DNA of 42,129 nucleotides from Candidatus Iainarchaeum sp. (GTDB lineage: Archaea > Iainarchaeota > Iainarchaeia > Iainarchaeales > JAXPJC01): the NCBI GenBank assembly GCA_016187745.1, contig JACPJC010000005.1, positions 256,308-298,436 on the forward strand, read 5' to 3'. Of this stretch, positions 32,467-40,178 are shown piece after piece (positions within the stretch are counted from its first letter, which is position 1; each line of letters starts with the position of its first letter). Below the pieces are notes generated by a model that worked only from the letters and a program-made list of their open reading frames with translations, had not been told where the DNA came from and did not search any database. The translations under genes and the position numbers were made by a program.

Positions 32467-33564
32467 CTATGTTTCCATTTCAGGCTCGGGATAGCTGAAT
32501 ACCTTGTTCTCGTAATTGCGCATTATTATGCCCTTCTTGGTGCGCTTTACAATGTAATTCGGGCTTATGGGAATTTTTCCCCCGCCGCAGGGCGCATCAA
32601 TGACAAACTGCGGGACTGCAAGCCCCGAGGTAAAGCCGCGCAGCGATTCAATTATTTTTATGCCATTCTCAACCTTTGTGCGGAAGTGCTCTGTTCCCCG
32701 GACCAGGTCGCACTGGTAAATGTAATAGGGCTTTACGCGCATTTTGAGCAGCTTTCGGTTAAGGTCCATCATCACTTCAGGATTGTCATTTACCCCGCGC
32801 AGCAGGACACTTTGATTGCCGAGAGGAATGCCCGCATTGGCAAGCAGCTCAAGCGCGCGCTTGCTCTGGGGAGTCAGCTCCTTCGGATGGTTGAAATGCA
32901 CATTGATGTAAAGCGGATGGTAGCGCCTGAGCATTGCGCAAAGTTCAGGGGTAATCCTCTGGGGGAGGGTGCAGGGAACGCGCGTTCCAATGCGTATGAT
33001 TTCAACATGCTCTATGCTGCGCAATTCCTTCAGTATGTGCTCAATCTCCGAATCCTCAAGCATTAATGGGTCTCCCCCTGAAACAAGGACGTCCCTTATT
33101 TCGGAATGCTCCCTTATGTAAGAAATGCATTCGGCAATCTGCTCCCTTGTTATTTTCCTGAATGGCTTTCCTATTCTGCGCTTGCGCGTGCAGAACCTGC
33201 AGTAATTGGCGCAGTCATTGCTAACCAAAAGCAATACCCTGTCAGGATATCTGTGGGTTAGGCCCTCAACAGGGGAATCCTTCTCCTCGAAGAGCGGGTC
33301 TGCAACCCCGACATCATCCTTGAGCTCCCTTGCATCCGGAACGCACTGCTTCCATATCGCGTCATTTTCATTCTCAATAAGGCTCAGGTAATATCTGCTT
33401 ATGCGCATCGGATAGACCCCTGCAACTTCCTTAATTTCCTCAACACTTATGTTGAGGTGCTTTGCAAGCTCTTCCGCCCTGGTTATGCTTTCCTTCGCAA
33501 GCGCGCGCCATTCCTCAGGCCTTTCCTTAAGGAGCTCTGCTTCCATTGTCTTGTTTGCTATCAT
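32467..33564 (-). CDS. Lysine 2,3-aminomutase-like radical SAM enzyme (KamA family)
   Basis: A radical SAM, PLP-dependent aminomutase of 365 residues. Iron-sulfur motif CANYCRFC (Cys118, 122, 125), then TRKRRIGKP, LVSGGDPLML and the PLP-binding region DAPCGGGKIPISPNY with Lys330. In the characterised lysine enzyme the two Asp residues that hold the substrate amino group lie in YQCD and VDAP; both are present here (D286 and D323), so L-lysine to beta-lysine is the likeliest reaction. The family's APGGGGK is APCGGGK here (Cys326). The C-terminal cysteine tail of clostridial enzymes is missing. Its ATG overlaps the stop of the MurL-like gene (ATGA), so it is the last gene of a three-gene operon. 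Confidence 0.85.
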   Translation of the reverse strand: MIANKTMEAELLKERPEEWRALAKESITRAEELAKHLNISVEEIKEVAGVYPMRISRYYLSLIENENDAIWKQCVPDARELKDDVGVADPLFEEKDSPVEGLTHRYPDRVLLLVSNDCANYCRFCTRKRRIGKPFRKITREQIAECISYIREHSEIRDVLVSGGDPLMLEDSEIEHILKELRSIEHVEIIRIGTRVPCTLPQRITPELCAMLRRYHPLYINVHFNHPKELTPQSKRALELLANAGIPLGNQSVLLRGVNDNPEVMMDLNRKLLKMRVKPYYIYQCDLVRGTEHFRTKVENGIKIIESLRGFTSGLAVPQFVIDAPCGGGKIPISPNYIVKRTKKGIIMRNYENKVFSYPEPEMET

Positions 33565-35033
33565 TGCTGCAATGCCTCTTTTGCTATTCCTGCGATCTGC
33601 CTGTGCATCCTTCTTGCGGCGATTCCCTCATTCACGCTTTCCGCAATCCCGCTTGAGAATCTTCCGGGCAATTTTCCCATTGAAAGCTCATTGTCAAAAA
33701 TGCCCGTCATTTTCTTTTTTATGTGCTTTGGCATTGTAATTGAGTCATAAGTGCCGAAAAAGCGCTTGTAGAGCACATCCTCGTTCTTCTTCACATCCTC
33801 AAGATACAATTTCCTGAATTCATCAATCAGCGCGCCGGAAGCGCCGTTCTTGTATGCAAGGTAAAACGCGAAGAGAAGCTCATCCTTATTCGCTCCGGAT
33901 GCATCCCATCCTATCATTTCCCCTGTGGCATTCCCGAAGATGCTGTAAACATTCCTGAACTCGCTGTTGAACATGTTTGATTTGAATCCCACCCTTCTTG
34001 TGTCCAGCCCGCAGGCTTTCATGAAAACAAACATCCTTGCGCATTTCGAGCAGTGCTCGCACCACGCATTGTGCTTCCCGAATTCAGTTTCGTCAGGGAA
34101 GCAGGACATCTGGTATTTTGCAATTTCCTTGTAGCGTGAATGCAGTATTTTTATTATCGCAAGCTCGTTTATGGGCTCAACAACGCTTATCGTATTTACA
34201 ATCCCCCCGCTGAACTGCCTTGTCATCTGGTTCAAATGAACAAGCCACCCGTGGCTCTGGTCATATACCGGGAAGCACTTGAACCCGTCCTTTCCAACAT
34301 AGTAATCCTCGCAGCTCTTCTCATTCCCGAAAACAATGTATTTCGCCCTCTGCGCATGCGCAAATGGCAGGGCATCCATGCCATATTCGGTAATCAGGTG
34401 CCCATAGCCGAATTCAGTCTTTCCAATATTCCAGTACTCGTAATCGTGGAGCAATCCGGTTTCATTGTAAAGCTTGTTCACTTCTGTTCCGAACTCCCTT
34501 GAGAACTTTTCCATGTGCGCATCCTTGTAATTGTTTTCAATTGGGCAATTCGGCTCCGAAACATAAACAAGGCTGGTTTTAATTCCTATTTCCTCAAGGA
34601 GGGCATGGCTCAGCAGGCTGTCCTTCCCGAATGAGAAATTTATAACCGCCTTTTCCTCGGGATTCCAATCATAAGGCTCGTAATTCACAGGATCCGGCTC
34701 ATAGCTTGAGAACCTGAATTCCGCGTTCATGAGCCTCCTTAAGTATTCGCCCGCCTCAACCTTGTCAATGTCGGCGCAGAAGGGGAGATGGTTCAGCATC
34801 ATCTTGAAATAGAATGGCTCAAATGCGGGAATTGCGGTATTGTATGAAATCTTGTTCGCATTGAGCATAACCGGGAGATGCATGGTCATTACATATGTCA
34901 GCTCGTTTGCAAGCGCCCTTTTCGCCGAATCCGGATAATTTTCCCATACCCCCTCCGGGTATTTCAGGCAGTATCTCTTTCCCTTAAGCTCAAGCCTTAT
35001 GCCGTTCCCTGTTATTTCCGAATTGATTTTCAT
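33561..35033 (-). CDS. PP-loop ATPase resembling MurL epimerase
   Basis: A 490-residue protein with the PP-loop ATP-pyrophosphatase signature INFSFGKDSLLSHALLEE (SxGKDS at 134-139) and a C-terminal cysteine motif NAWCEHCSKCARMFVFM (Cys325, 328, 331). This combination, an AMP-forming PP-loop followed by WCxxCxKC, resembles MurL, which epimerises the terminal L-Glu of a UDP-muramyl dipeptide after adenylation. I recall that pattern from memory, so the call is a family resemblance and the substrate is not established. The middle gene of an operon: the start overlaps the Ddl-like gene and the stop overlaps the aminomutase gene, both by four bases. No other peptidoglycan genes are visible. Confidence 0.6.
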   Translation of the reverse strand: MKINSEITGNGIRLELKGKRYCLKYPEGVWENYPDSAKRALANELTYVMTMHLPVMLNANKISYNTAIPAFEPFYFKMMLNHLPFCADIDKVEAGEYLRRLMNAEFRFSSYEPDPVNYEPYDWNPEEKAVINFSFGKDSLLSHALLEEIGIKTSLVYVSEPNCPIENNYKDAHMEKFSREFGTEVNKLYNETGLLHDYEYWNIGKTEFGYGHLITEYGMDALPFAHAQRAKYIVFGNEKSCEDYYVGKDGFKCFPVYDQSHGWLVHLNQMTRQFSGGIVNTISVVEPINELAIIKILHSRYKEIAKYQMSCFPDETEFGKHNAWCEHCSKCARMFVFMKACGLDTRRVGFKSNMFNSEFRNVYSIFGNATGEMIGWDASGANKDELLFAFYLAYKNGASGALIDEFRKLYLEDVKKNEDVLYKRFFGTYDSITMPKHIKKKMTGIFDNELSMGKLPGRFSSGIAESVNEGIAARRMHRQIAGIAKEALQQ

Positions 35034-36100
35034 TCAGCCTGCACCTCTTTCGCGAATTCATGGGCGCGCATTCCGGCATCAATCCCATGGCGCTTCAGCG
35101 CGGCATTAAGCACCTCATTTACCATTTCATTGTATCCCAGGCCCCCGAGCCTTGCCGCCTTCACAAAATATGAAATGTATTCAATTTTCGGATTCAGCCC
35201 GGGGAGCGGATTTACCTCAAGCACATTCGGGATGTTGTTCTCGTCGCACCTTATGTCAATGCGCGAAAAATCCCTGCAGTTCAAAGCCTTATAGGTCTGA
35301 AGCGCGGCCTCCCTTATCCTGTTGCGCAATTTCAGGGACAGGTTTTTCGGCACGCAGGAATTCTCATCCTTGTCGACAATGAACTTGTTCTCAAGCGTGA
35401 ACGCAAGCTTTGAGTGCTCGTATTTGTCAAGGCATATTTCAATTATGGGGAGTATGCGCGGGTTTTCATTTCCAAGGATTCCTACCGTGAATTCCCTTCC
35501 GGTTAAAAAGCGCTCAACAAGCGCCGGCTGCCTGTAGGTCCTTATGATGGAATCCGCCTGCTGCCTTAGCGCGGTTTCATTCTGCACAACCGATTCAGCG
35601 CTTATGCCTATGCTCGAGCCTTCCGCAATCGGCTTTACAATAAGCGGGAAGCGCAGGTCCTGCCTGATCCTGTCATTTGCCGAATTGAAAACCTGGTATT
35701 CTGGGGTTTTAACCCCGTGCTGCAGCAGGATTTCCTTTGTCCTCGCCTTGTCAAGGGTTATTGCCATCGTTATGGGCCCCGAGCCGGTGTAGGGGATTCC
35801 AAGCATCTCAAGCATGCAGGGGACATGGCTTTCGCGCGCCTCGCCCCTGAGCCCTTCAGCAATATTGAAAACAATGTCTATGTTCTTGCTGTTTGTTTTT
35901 ATATTCTCAACGGCATTCCTGTTCGCTTCAATGAGTATTACCTTGTGCCCTGAAAGCTCCAGCGCATCCTTTATCCCCAGAATCACATCTTCGGAATCAT
36001 ATTCGGTCTCAAGGTAATTGCGCCCATGGGTTGCATGAGCCCTCTGAAGATTGAAAACAAGCGCAACGCAAAGCTGCTTCTTCGCATTTTCCCTTTTCAT
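35030..36100 (-). CDS. D-alanine-D-alanine ligase-like ATP-grasp enzyme
   Basis: A 356-residue ATP-grasp ligase of the Ddl type, joining two amino acids or an amino acid and a peptide at the cost of ATP. N-terminal domain: IDIVFNIAEGLRGEARESHVP and MLEMLGIPYTGSGPITMAITLDKARTK, quoted in parts (AEGLRGEARE, GIPYTGSGP, LDKARTK). ATP-grasp core: FPLIVKPIAEGSSIGIS, ALVERFLTGREFTVGIL, and metal ligands in FSRIDIRCD and NVLEVNPLPGLNPKIE. Ddl enzymes end with NPGFT/S; here the motif is NPLPGLNP, typical of the broader family. The ATG at 36100 is preferred to TTG at 36124. First gene of the operon with the MurL-like and aminomutase genes. The substrate is unknown. Confidence 0.78.
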   Translation of the reverse strand: MKRENAKKQLCVALVFNLQRAHATHGRNYLETEYDSEDVILGIKDALELSGHKVILIEANRNAVENIKTNSKNIDIVFNIAEGLRGEARESHVPCMLEMLGIPYTGSGPITMAITLDKARTKEILLQHGVKTPEYQVFNSANDRIRQDLRFPLIVKPIAEGSSIGISAESVVQNETALRQQADSIIRTYRQPALVERFLTGREFTVGILGNENPRILPIIEICLDKYEHSKLAFTLENKFIVDKDENSCVPKNLSLKLRNRIREAALQTYKALNCRDFSRIDIRCDENNIPNVLEVNPLPGLNPKIEYISYFVKAARLGGLGYNEMVNEVLNAALKRHGIDAGMRAHEFAKEVQAE

Positions 36101-36479
36101 GAAGCAGCGCCCCCGGAAGCGCAATTACGGCTATTCAGATTAAAAGTGCAGGCAAAAATTGGCAATAAAATTTTCAGATTTCCTTCCAAACCCTGACGCA
36201 TTTCAGAATCAATCCCAATCCGGAAATTTTTTTCACTCCAAAAACAAAAAAACCCAAAAAAAAATCCCGAACATTCAAATAAATATTTGAACTTATTTAA
36301 ATACTTTTTGCCTTTTTTGCGCAAAAACCGCGGAAAAAATAAAATTTTCCGGTTTTTTACGTTTTTTTCCGGAAAAATCAGAAAAAATTAAAAAAAACAA
36401 ATCCAAAAACAGGAAAATCACAAAAATTTTATTAAAATCAGCAGACAAACCCAAAAAATAAAATTTACGCGCAATTTTG
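36101..36479. other. AT-rich intergenic spacer with A/T tracts and small inverted repeats
   Basis: No gene is seen in this stretch. It is dense in A and T runs, with inverted repeats such as CAAATAAATATTTG (about 36275-36288) and GGAAAAAATAAAATTTTCC (about 36332-36350), and repeated CCGGAAAA/TTTTCCGG motifs. TATA-like CACTTTTAATC near 36140-36150 probably belongs to the Ddl-like operon. It could hold regulatory sequence or a terminator-rich region; nothing more can be claimed. Confidence 0.5.
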
Positions 36480-36554
36480 TGGGAAGGGAGCGATTTGAAC
36501 GCTCGACCGCCTGCTTATCAGACAGGTGCTCTAACCAGACTGAGCTACCCTCCC
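36480..36554 (-). tRNA. tRNA-Ile (anticodon GAU)
   Basis: Minus strand: acceptor GGGAGGG with CCTTCCC (one wobble), D-arm GCTCAGTCTGGTTAGAGC, anticodon stem CCTGT/GCAGG around CTGATAA (anticodon GAT), T-arm GAGCG-TTCAAAT-CGCTC, discriminator A. No intron, no encoded CCA. Confidence 0.95.
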
Positions 36555-36581
36555 GCAACATAATATTTAAGCATTAGAATT

Positions 36582-36591
36582 ATTTTTAAAT
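36582..36591. promoter_or_regulatory. Shared divergent TATA box for tRNA-Ile and tRNA-Gln
   Basis: ATTTTTAAAT (plus) reads ATTTAAAAAT on the other strand. Its centre is about 33 bases from the 5' end of tRNA-Ile and about 31 from that of tRNA-Gln, so one box can serve both tRNA genes. Confidence 0.5.
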
Positions 36592-36617
36592 CAGTGGGCG
36601 CATCCTTATATTGTGAG

Positions 36618-36738
36618 AGCCCCATAGTATAGTGGCCAAGTATGCAGGGCTTTGGATAGGCTTTTTCTTTGTAAAAGAAAAACCCTGGAAAAAGAAAGAA
36701 GAAACCCTGAGACGGGAGTTCAAATCTCCCTGGGGCTA
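36618..36738 (+). tRNA. tRNA-Gln (anticodon UUG) with a 48-nt intron
   Basis: Acceptor AGCCCCA/TGGGGCT with the A1-U72 pair typical of archaeal tRNA-Gln, D-arm GTATAGTGGCCAAGTAT, anticodon stem CAGGG/CCCTG, loop CTTTGG-A giving TTG, T-arm GGGAG-TTCAAAT-CTCCC, discriminator A. The intron, about 36656-36703, follows position 37 and contains the perfect 9-bp hairpin TTTTTCTTT-GTA-AAAGAAAAA. The three bases after the discriminator are CCA (36739-36741), unlike the other tRNAs here; this may be chance. In an organism with GatDE this tRNA is first charged with Glu and then amidated. Confidence 0.92.
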
Positions 36739-36742
36739 CCAA

Positions 36743-36840
36743 TCCCTTTTCTTTTGGGAAAAGAAAAGGTCTAGGTTTTACCCCAAAAGAAAAACCAGGC
36801 CTTTCTTTTTCAGGAAAAAAGAAAGTCTAGGCGTTACCCA
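36743..36840 (+). repeat. Two tandem hairpin repeats behind tRNA-Gln, similar to its intron
   Basis: Unit 1: CCTTTTCTTTT pairs perfectly with AAAAGAAAAGG (36745-36769), followed by TCTAGG and TTTTACCCC. Unit 2: CTTTCTTTTT pairs perfectly with AAAAAGAAAG (36801-36825), followed by TCTAGG and CGTTACCC. The period is 56 bases. Both resemble the hairpins in the tRNA-Gln and tRNA-Arg introns. Confidence 0.8.
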
Positions 36841-36860
36841 AATAAAAAAAAGGTTTGAAG

Positions 36861-37073
36861 ATGGGATTGAAGAAATTCATTTTCGGGGAAGATAAAAAAA
36901 GCGAATCCAATGCAGAATCAGCGGAGCAGGCAGGCGCGGATTCTTCCGAAGGGAAATTCAACGAGCCATGCGCGCTCTGCGGCGCAGCAGGAACTGAAAA
37001 GAAATGGGCGGGCCAGTACTGGCACAAGAAGTGCATGCGCAAATCAAAGAAAATCGCGAAGGGGATGATTTAA
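36861..37073 (+). CDS. Small zinc-finger-like protein
   Basis: A 70-residue protein with an acidic, low-complexity N-terminal half (EDKKSESNAESAEQAGAD) and a probable zinc-binding C-terminal half: CALCG, then WAGQYWHKKCMRKSKK, giving C-x2-C...H-x2-C and a lysine-rich tail. The ATG at 36861 is chosen over a TTG at 36855 because AGGT lies before it. Function unknown; the basic tail suggests nucleic-acid or ribosome contact (inference). It lies right behind the tandem hairpins. Confidence 0.6.
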   Translation: MGLKKFIFGEDKKSESNAESAEQAGADSSEGKFNEPCALCGAAGTEKKWAGQYWHKKCMRKSKKIAKGMI

Positions 37074-37078
37074 AGCAA

Positions 37079-37630
37079 TTAGTCAAACTTTTTCTTTTTC
37101 TTTATGAGCCTTTCAGGCGCAATCCTCAGTTTCTGCCTCAAGTAAATGCAAACAGCATCCAGGAATACGAAAGCGGATTGCTCAAAAAGCACATGCTCAG
37201 GAACAATCAGATGCCCTGCAAGGGTTTTTATTCTCGGCTTTATTTTCATTTCAACAATCGCATTTGAGTGCTTGCGCAAGCTTGAATGCCTGCTCTCCGT
37301 AACTGCGATAACAAATGCCCCGCTCTTTTTGGCTTTTTCAGCGGCATCCAGAGTTGGCTTAGTTTCCCCAGAGCCTGAAACAGCAATCAGCAGGTCCTTT
37401 GCATTCATTTTCGGGAATTTCTTCCCTGCAAAGCCCGCATTCAGGCCCAGATGCAGCAGGCGCAGCGCAAATCCCTGCGCCACTACTCCTGATTCCCCTG
37501 CTCCGCAGGCAAAAATCCGCTTCGCCTTGAGTATGTGGGAAGCAAGCGCCTTTGTTTCAAGCTTGTTTATCTGCTCAAGCACCAAGTGTATCTCGTCAAT
37601 CAGATCCTCATTTATTTTGTAGATGTCCAT
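37079..37630 (-). CDS. hxlB: 6-phospho-3-hexuloisomerase-like SIS-domain protein
   Basis: A 183-residue sugar isomerase-fold protein. The phosphosugar-binding SIS motifs are FACGAGESGVVAQGFALRL (about 40-58) and LLIAVSGSGETKPTL (about 80-94), followed by AVTESRHSSL and PEHVLFEQSAFVFLDAV. The hexuloisomerase interconverts fructose 6-phosphate and D-arabino-3-hexulose 6-phosphate; in archaea, with the synthase HPS, this is the ribulose monophosphate route to pentoses. No HPS gene is in this window. The family match is good (GAGxSG, LRLLHLG, FEQxxxxxxD), so the assignment is likely. It ends in a run of lysines (KKKKKFD). Confidence 0.82.
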   Translation of the reverse strand: MDIYKINEDLIDEIHLVLEQINKLETKALASHILKAKRIFACGAGESGVVAQGFALRLLHLGLNAGFAGKKFPKMNAKDLLIAVSGSGETKPTLDAAEKAKKSGAFVIAVTESRHSSLRKHSNAIVEMKIKPRIKTLAGHLIVPEHVLFEQSAFVFLDAVCIYLRQKLRIAPERLIKKKKKFD

Positions 37631-37686
37631 GTTCCCACGGACTAATAATGCGGCAAACTACAATAAATAACTTGCTGTATCAGAAC

Positions 37687-39609
37687 CTACGGTTCCGATA
37701 CCTCCCTTTTCAATACCTTTTGCAGTTCTCTCTTGAGAATTGCGCTTATCTCCGCGCCCGAAGCCTTGCCCTTCAATTTCTGCATTGCCTCGCCCATGAG
37801 CGCTGAAAAAGAATTCTCCTTCTTTTCCTCGATGAGTTTTCCGTTGCTTCCCAGAATTTCCTTTATTGCACCCTCAATTCCGCCTTCAGCGAGCTTTTCA
37901 ACCCTCATCCCTGAAATAATCCCGTCCAAACTCTTCCCGGGCTCCTTGCTCCACTCCGCAAGCAAATCAAGCAGCAGCTCCTTTGTTATTTTTTTGCCCT
38001 TCAGCGCAAGCAATGCCCCCCCAATCATTTCCTCTGTAATTTTTGCAGTATCAATCCCGTTCCTGCGCAGCTGCACAATCCCTTCCAATAAAAGCGCAGC
38101 AGCTGAAGTCGCATCAATCCCCTTTCCCAGAAGCGACTCATAGAACTGCGCGTAATTGTCCAGAACCATTTTCTCTGCCAACTGCCTGCCCAGTCCTTTT
38201 TTTGTGTATAGCGCCAAACGCTGCTCCGCAGTAAGGGGAAGTCCCTTTTTTAGTGCATTAAGCATTTTCCCATCAATCCTTATTGCCTGCAAATCAGTTT
38301 CGGGGTACATGCGCGCCGCGCCCGGCAATGGCCTTGAATACTCGGTGTTTCCGTCCTCAAGCGCATTCCTTGTTTCTTCCGGAATTCCATTGAACGCCTG
38401 CCTGCAGCGCCCAAGAATAACATTTATTGCATCATCAGCAATTTCCTTATTGCAGCAAACAAACGCAAACGCATCGTCTTTCCCAATGTCCAATACAAGC
38501 CTTATTTTTTCAACTTCATCATTTGAAATTCCGTAATTTGGCAGCTCGTCGCTGTGTATCAGCCCCCTGACCCCAATTCTCGCATTAAGGTAATTTGCAA
38601 TTTCGGTTGCAAATCTCCTGTCCGGCTGCAGCTCAAATCCAAGCAGGCCGCGCATTTTTCCCAGCTTAACCCCCACAACAGCAAGGCCCTTCTGCAGCGC
38701 ATTTGCAATTATTTTGCTTTCGGTTCTGCTGAAAATTTCAGTAAGTTCAGCAAGCTTTGCATTCCCCCCCCAGAAATCTTCCTCAAATATGTTCCTGCGC
38801 TTCATTTCCTCCCTCAGTTCAAGCAATTTCATCTGCCTTTGTATTTCGCGCTTCACATACTCATCAATCTTCCCAAGCTCCTGAACCCCCTTTATCTCAA
38901 CCCTTGCGCCCCGCGCAATTGAAACATTCAAATCCTGCCTTATTGTGCCCAATCCCCTTTTTGCCTTCCCTGTAAGCCTGAAAATATTCCCTATTGCAAG
39001 CGCGCATTCCTTTACCTCTTCAGGGCTCTCCAGCTGCGGCGCGGTTGCCAGCTCAATAAGCGGAATCCCGAGCCTGTCAAGCCTGTATGTTATCTCCTTT
39101 TCGCCCTTCTGCATCGGCCTTGCGGCATCCTCCTCCAGGACAATTGTCTGGACATCAACAGCCTTATTTTCCAGTTTTATTTTTCCCCCGAGCGCGCAGA
39201 GCATTGTCCTTTGGAATCCGGAAGTGTTGCTCCCGTCAATTACGGTTTTGCGCATGACCTGCAGGGCATCAGGAACTTTCGCGCCAACCATGAGCGCGAT
39301 TTTCAGAATCGTATTGAGCGCCTCCGGCTCAATATTTTTCGGGGGCTCCTCATCCGCTTCTATAAGGCAGGTGGTATCGTTATACCCCTCATAAATGTAA
39401 GCAAGGCCTTTCCTCTGCGCCTCAAGCGCTGCCGCATCATATTCCCCGAGTTCTGAAGCTACAGCACGCAAATAGCGCCTTATTGTGAAGTCCGGCTTTT
39501 CCTCGCGCAATGCGCTTTGGCACCTGCAGAATAATTTGCCGGTATCAAGCTGCTGATGGCACTCCAGCCCTGCCTTCAGCCCAAGCGCGCGATAATCATA
39601 ATCTGCCAT
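37687..39609 (-). CDS. gatE: Glu-tRNA(Gln) amidotransferase subunit E
   Basis: The kinase/transamidase subunit of the archaea-specific GatDE complex, which turns Glu-tRNA(Gln) into Gln-tRNA(Gln); 640 residues, the expected length. It begins GLKAGLECHQQLDTGKLFCRCQS, has CLIEADEEPPKNI, the conserved EEDAARPMQ...YRLDRLGIPLIELATAPQL, the GAD-type insertion (RGLIHSDELPNYGIS) and a YqeY-like C-terminal tail. The ATG at 39609 follows a TATA box (TTATATAAAC on the minus strand, about 39637-39646) by about 30 bases. gatD is on the same strand 1.6 kb upstream, separated by a cupin, a flavoprotein and a frameshifted gene. Confidence 0.95.
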   Translation of the reverse strand: MADYDYRALGLKAGLECHQQLDTGKLFCRCQSALREEKPDFTIRRYLRAVASELGEYDAAALEAQRKGLAYIYEGYNDTTCLIEADEEPPKNIEPEALNTILKIALMVGAKVPDALQVMRKTVIDGSNTSGFQRTMLCALGGKIKLENKAVDVQTIVLEEDAARPMQKGEKEITYRLDRLGIPLIELATAPQLESPEEVKECALAIGNIFRLTGKAKRGLGTIRQDLNVSIARGARVEIKGVQELGKIDEYVKREIQRQMKLLELREEMKRRNIFEEDFWGGNAKLAELTEIFSRTESKIIANALQKGLAVVGVKLGKMRGLLGFELQPDRRFATEIANYLNARIGVRGLIHSDELPNYGISNDEVEKIRLVLDIGKDDAFAFVCCNKEIADDAINVILGRCRQAFNGIPEETRNALEDGNTEYSRPLPGAARMYPETDLQAIRIDGKMLNALKKGLPLTAEQRLALYTKKGLGRQLAEKMVLDNYAQFYESLLGKGIDATSAAALLLEGIVQLRRNGIDTAKITEEMIGGALLALKGKKITKELLLDLLAEWSKEPGKSLDGIISGMRVEKLAEGGIEGAIKEILGSNGKLIEEKKENSFSALMGEAMQKLKGKASGAEISAILKRELQKVLKREVSEP

Positions 39610-39648
39610 TCAAACCACAGAAGTAATAATGCAAAATAGTTTATATAA

Positions 39649-40178
39649 CTATTTCAAGAACTTTATCCACTTGTTTGAAAACAGGCAAATCCACTTTTCC
39701 TTGCGGAGTATGGATTCCATTTTTTCATTATGTATTACACAAAAAATTGCATCAACCCCGCGCATTCTTGCAATTTTTTCGTGCCTTCTTACTAGCTGAG
39801 TGGCAACACCAATCTTTTCAACATTGCTTTCAACTCCCGAAAACATAATAATCCTTCTTATTCCCGCTAGCCTGTTTTTTATTTCATCTGTTTTTGCATT
39901 TTCTCTGAATGCACTTAAATAGTTGCTTACCTCCCCCGGGCCAATTCCCTGAAATCCGCGGTGCCCAAACCGCCCATTTTCCCTTCCCGTATTACCATAT
40001 CTCCCTCGTAGAGCTTAGTGTGTTTTGGTTTTCGTGTATTATATTCATGCTTAATATTGATGGGGTTTCCCGCTATCAGCCGCTCAAACTTAAAATATTT
40101 CAGCGCATCAGAGCCTGAATGCTCAGGCTTAATGTGCCTTATTGGTATATACTCAAATCTTCTTTTTTGCAAAGCCAT
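39649..40178 (-). pseudogene. GNAT-like acetyltransferase gene split by a frameshift
   Basis: Two overlapping reading frames join into one protein of about 175 residues if one base is added at a run of five G (minus strand; C5 on the plus strand at 39933-39937). The first frame runs from the ATG at 40178 to a TAA at 39927; the second continues as GEVSNYLSAFRENAK... and ends at 39649. The joined C-terminal part reads GVATQLVRRHEKIARMRGVD and CVIHNEKMESILRKEKW, typical of a GNAT acetyl-CoA region, while the alternative frame upstream is Arg/Gly-rich and unlike protein. The ATG follows the flavoprotein stop directly. Whether this is a real mutation or a homopolymer sequencing error cannot be told. 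Confidence 0.55.

Noticed and set aside
33561..36100. Peptidoglycan (murein) biosynthesis locus
   Set aside because: Only Ddl-like and MurL-like genes are present; no MurA-G, MraY or penicillin-binding protein genes are seen, so a murein pathway is not supported.
36101..36479. CRISPR array or replication origin in the AT-rich spacer
   Set aside because: No regularly spaced identical repeats and no origin-recognition-type repeats or cdc6/orc gene are seen.
36739..36741. Encoded CCA after tRNA-Gln
   Set aside because: As the other three tRNAs lack it, a three-base match (1 in 64 by chance) is not taken as evidence for an encoded CCA tail, only noted.
36632..36895. 87-codon frame across tRNA-Gln and the hairpins
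   Set aside because: It includes the tRNA and repeat sequence; Phe/Lys-rich translation reflects the T/A-rich hairpins, not a protein.
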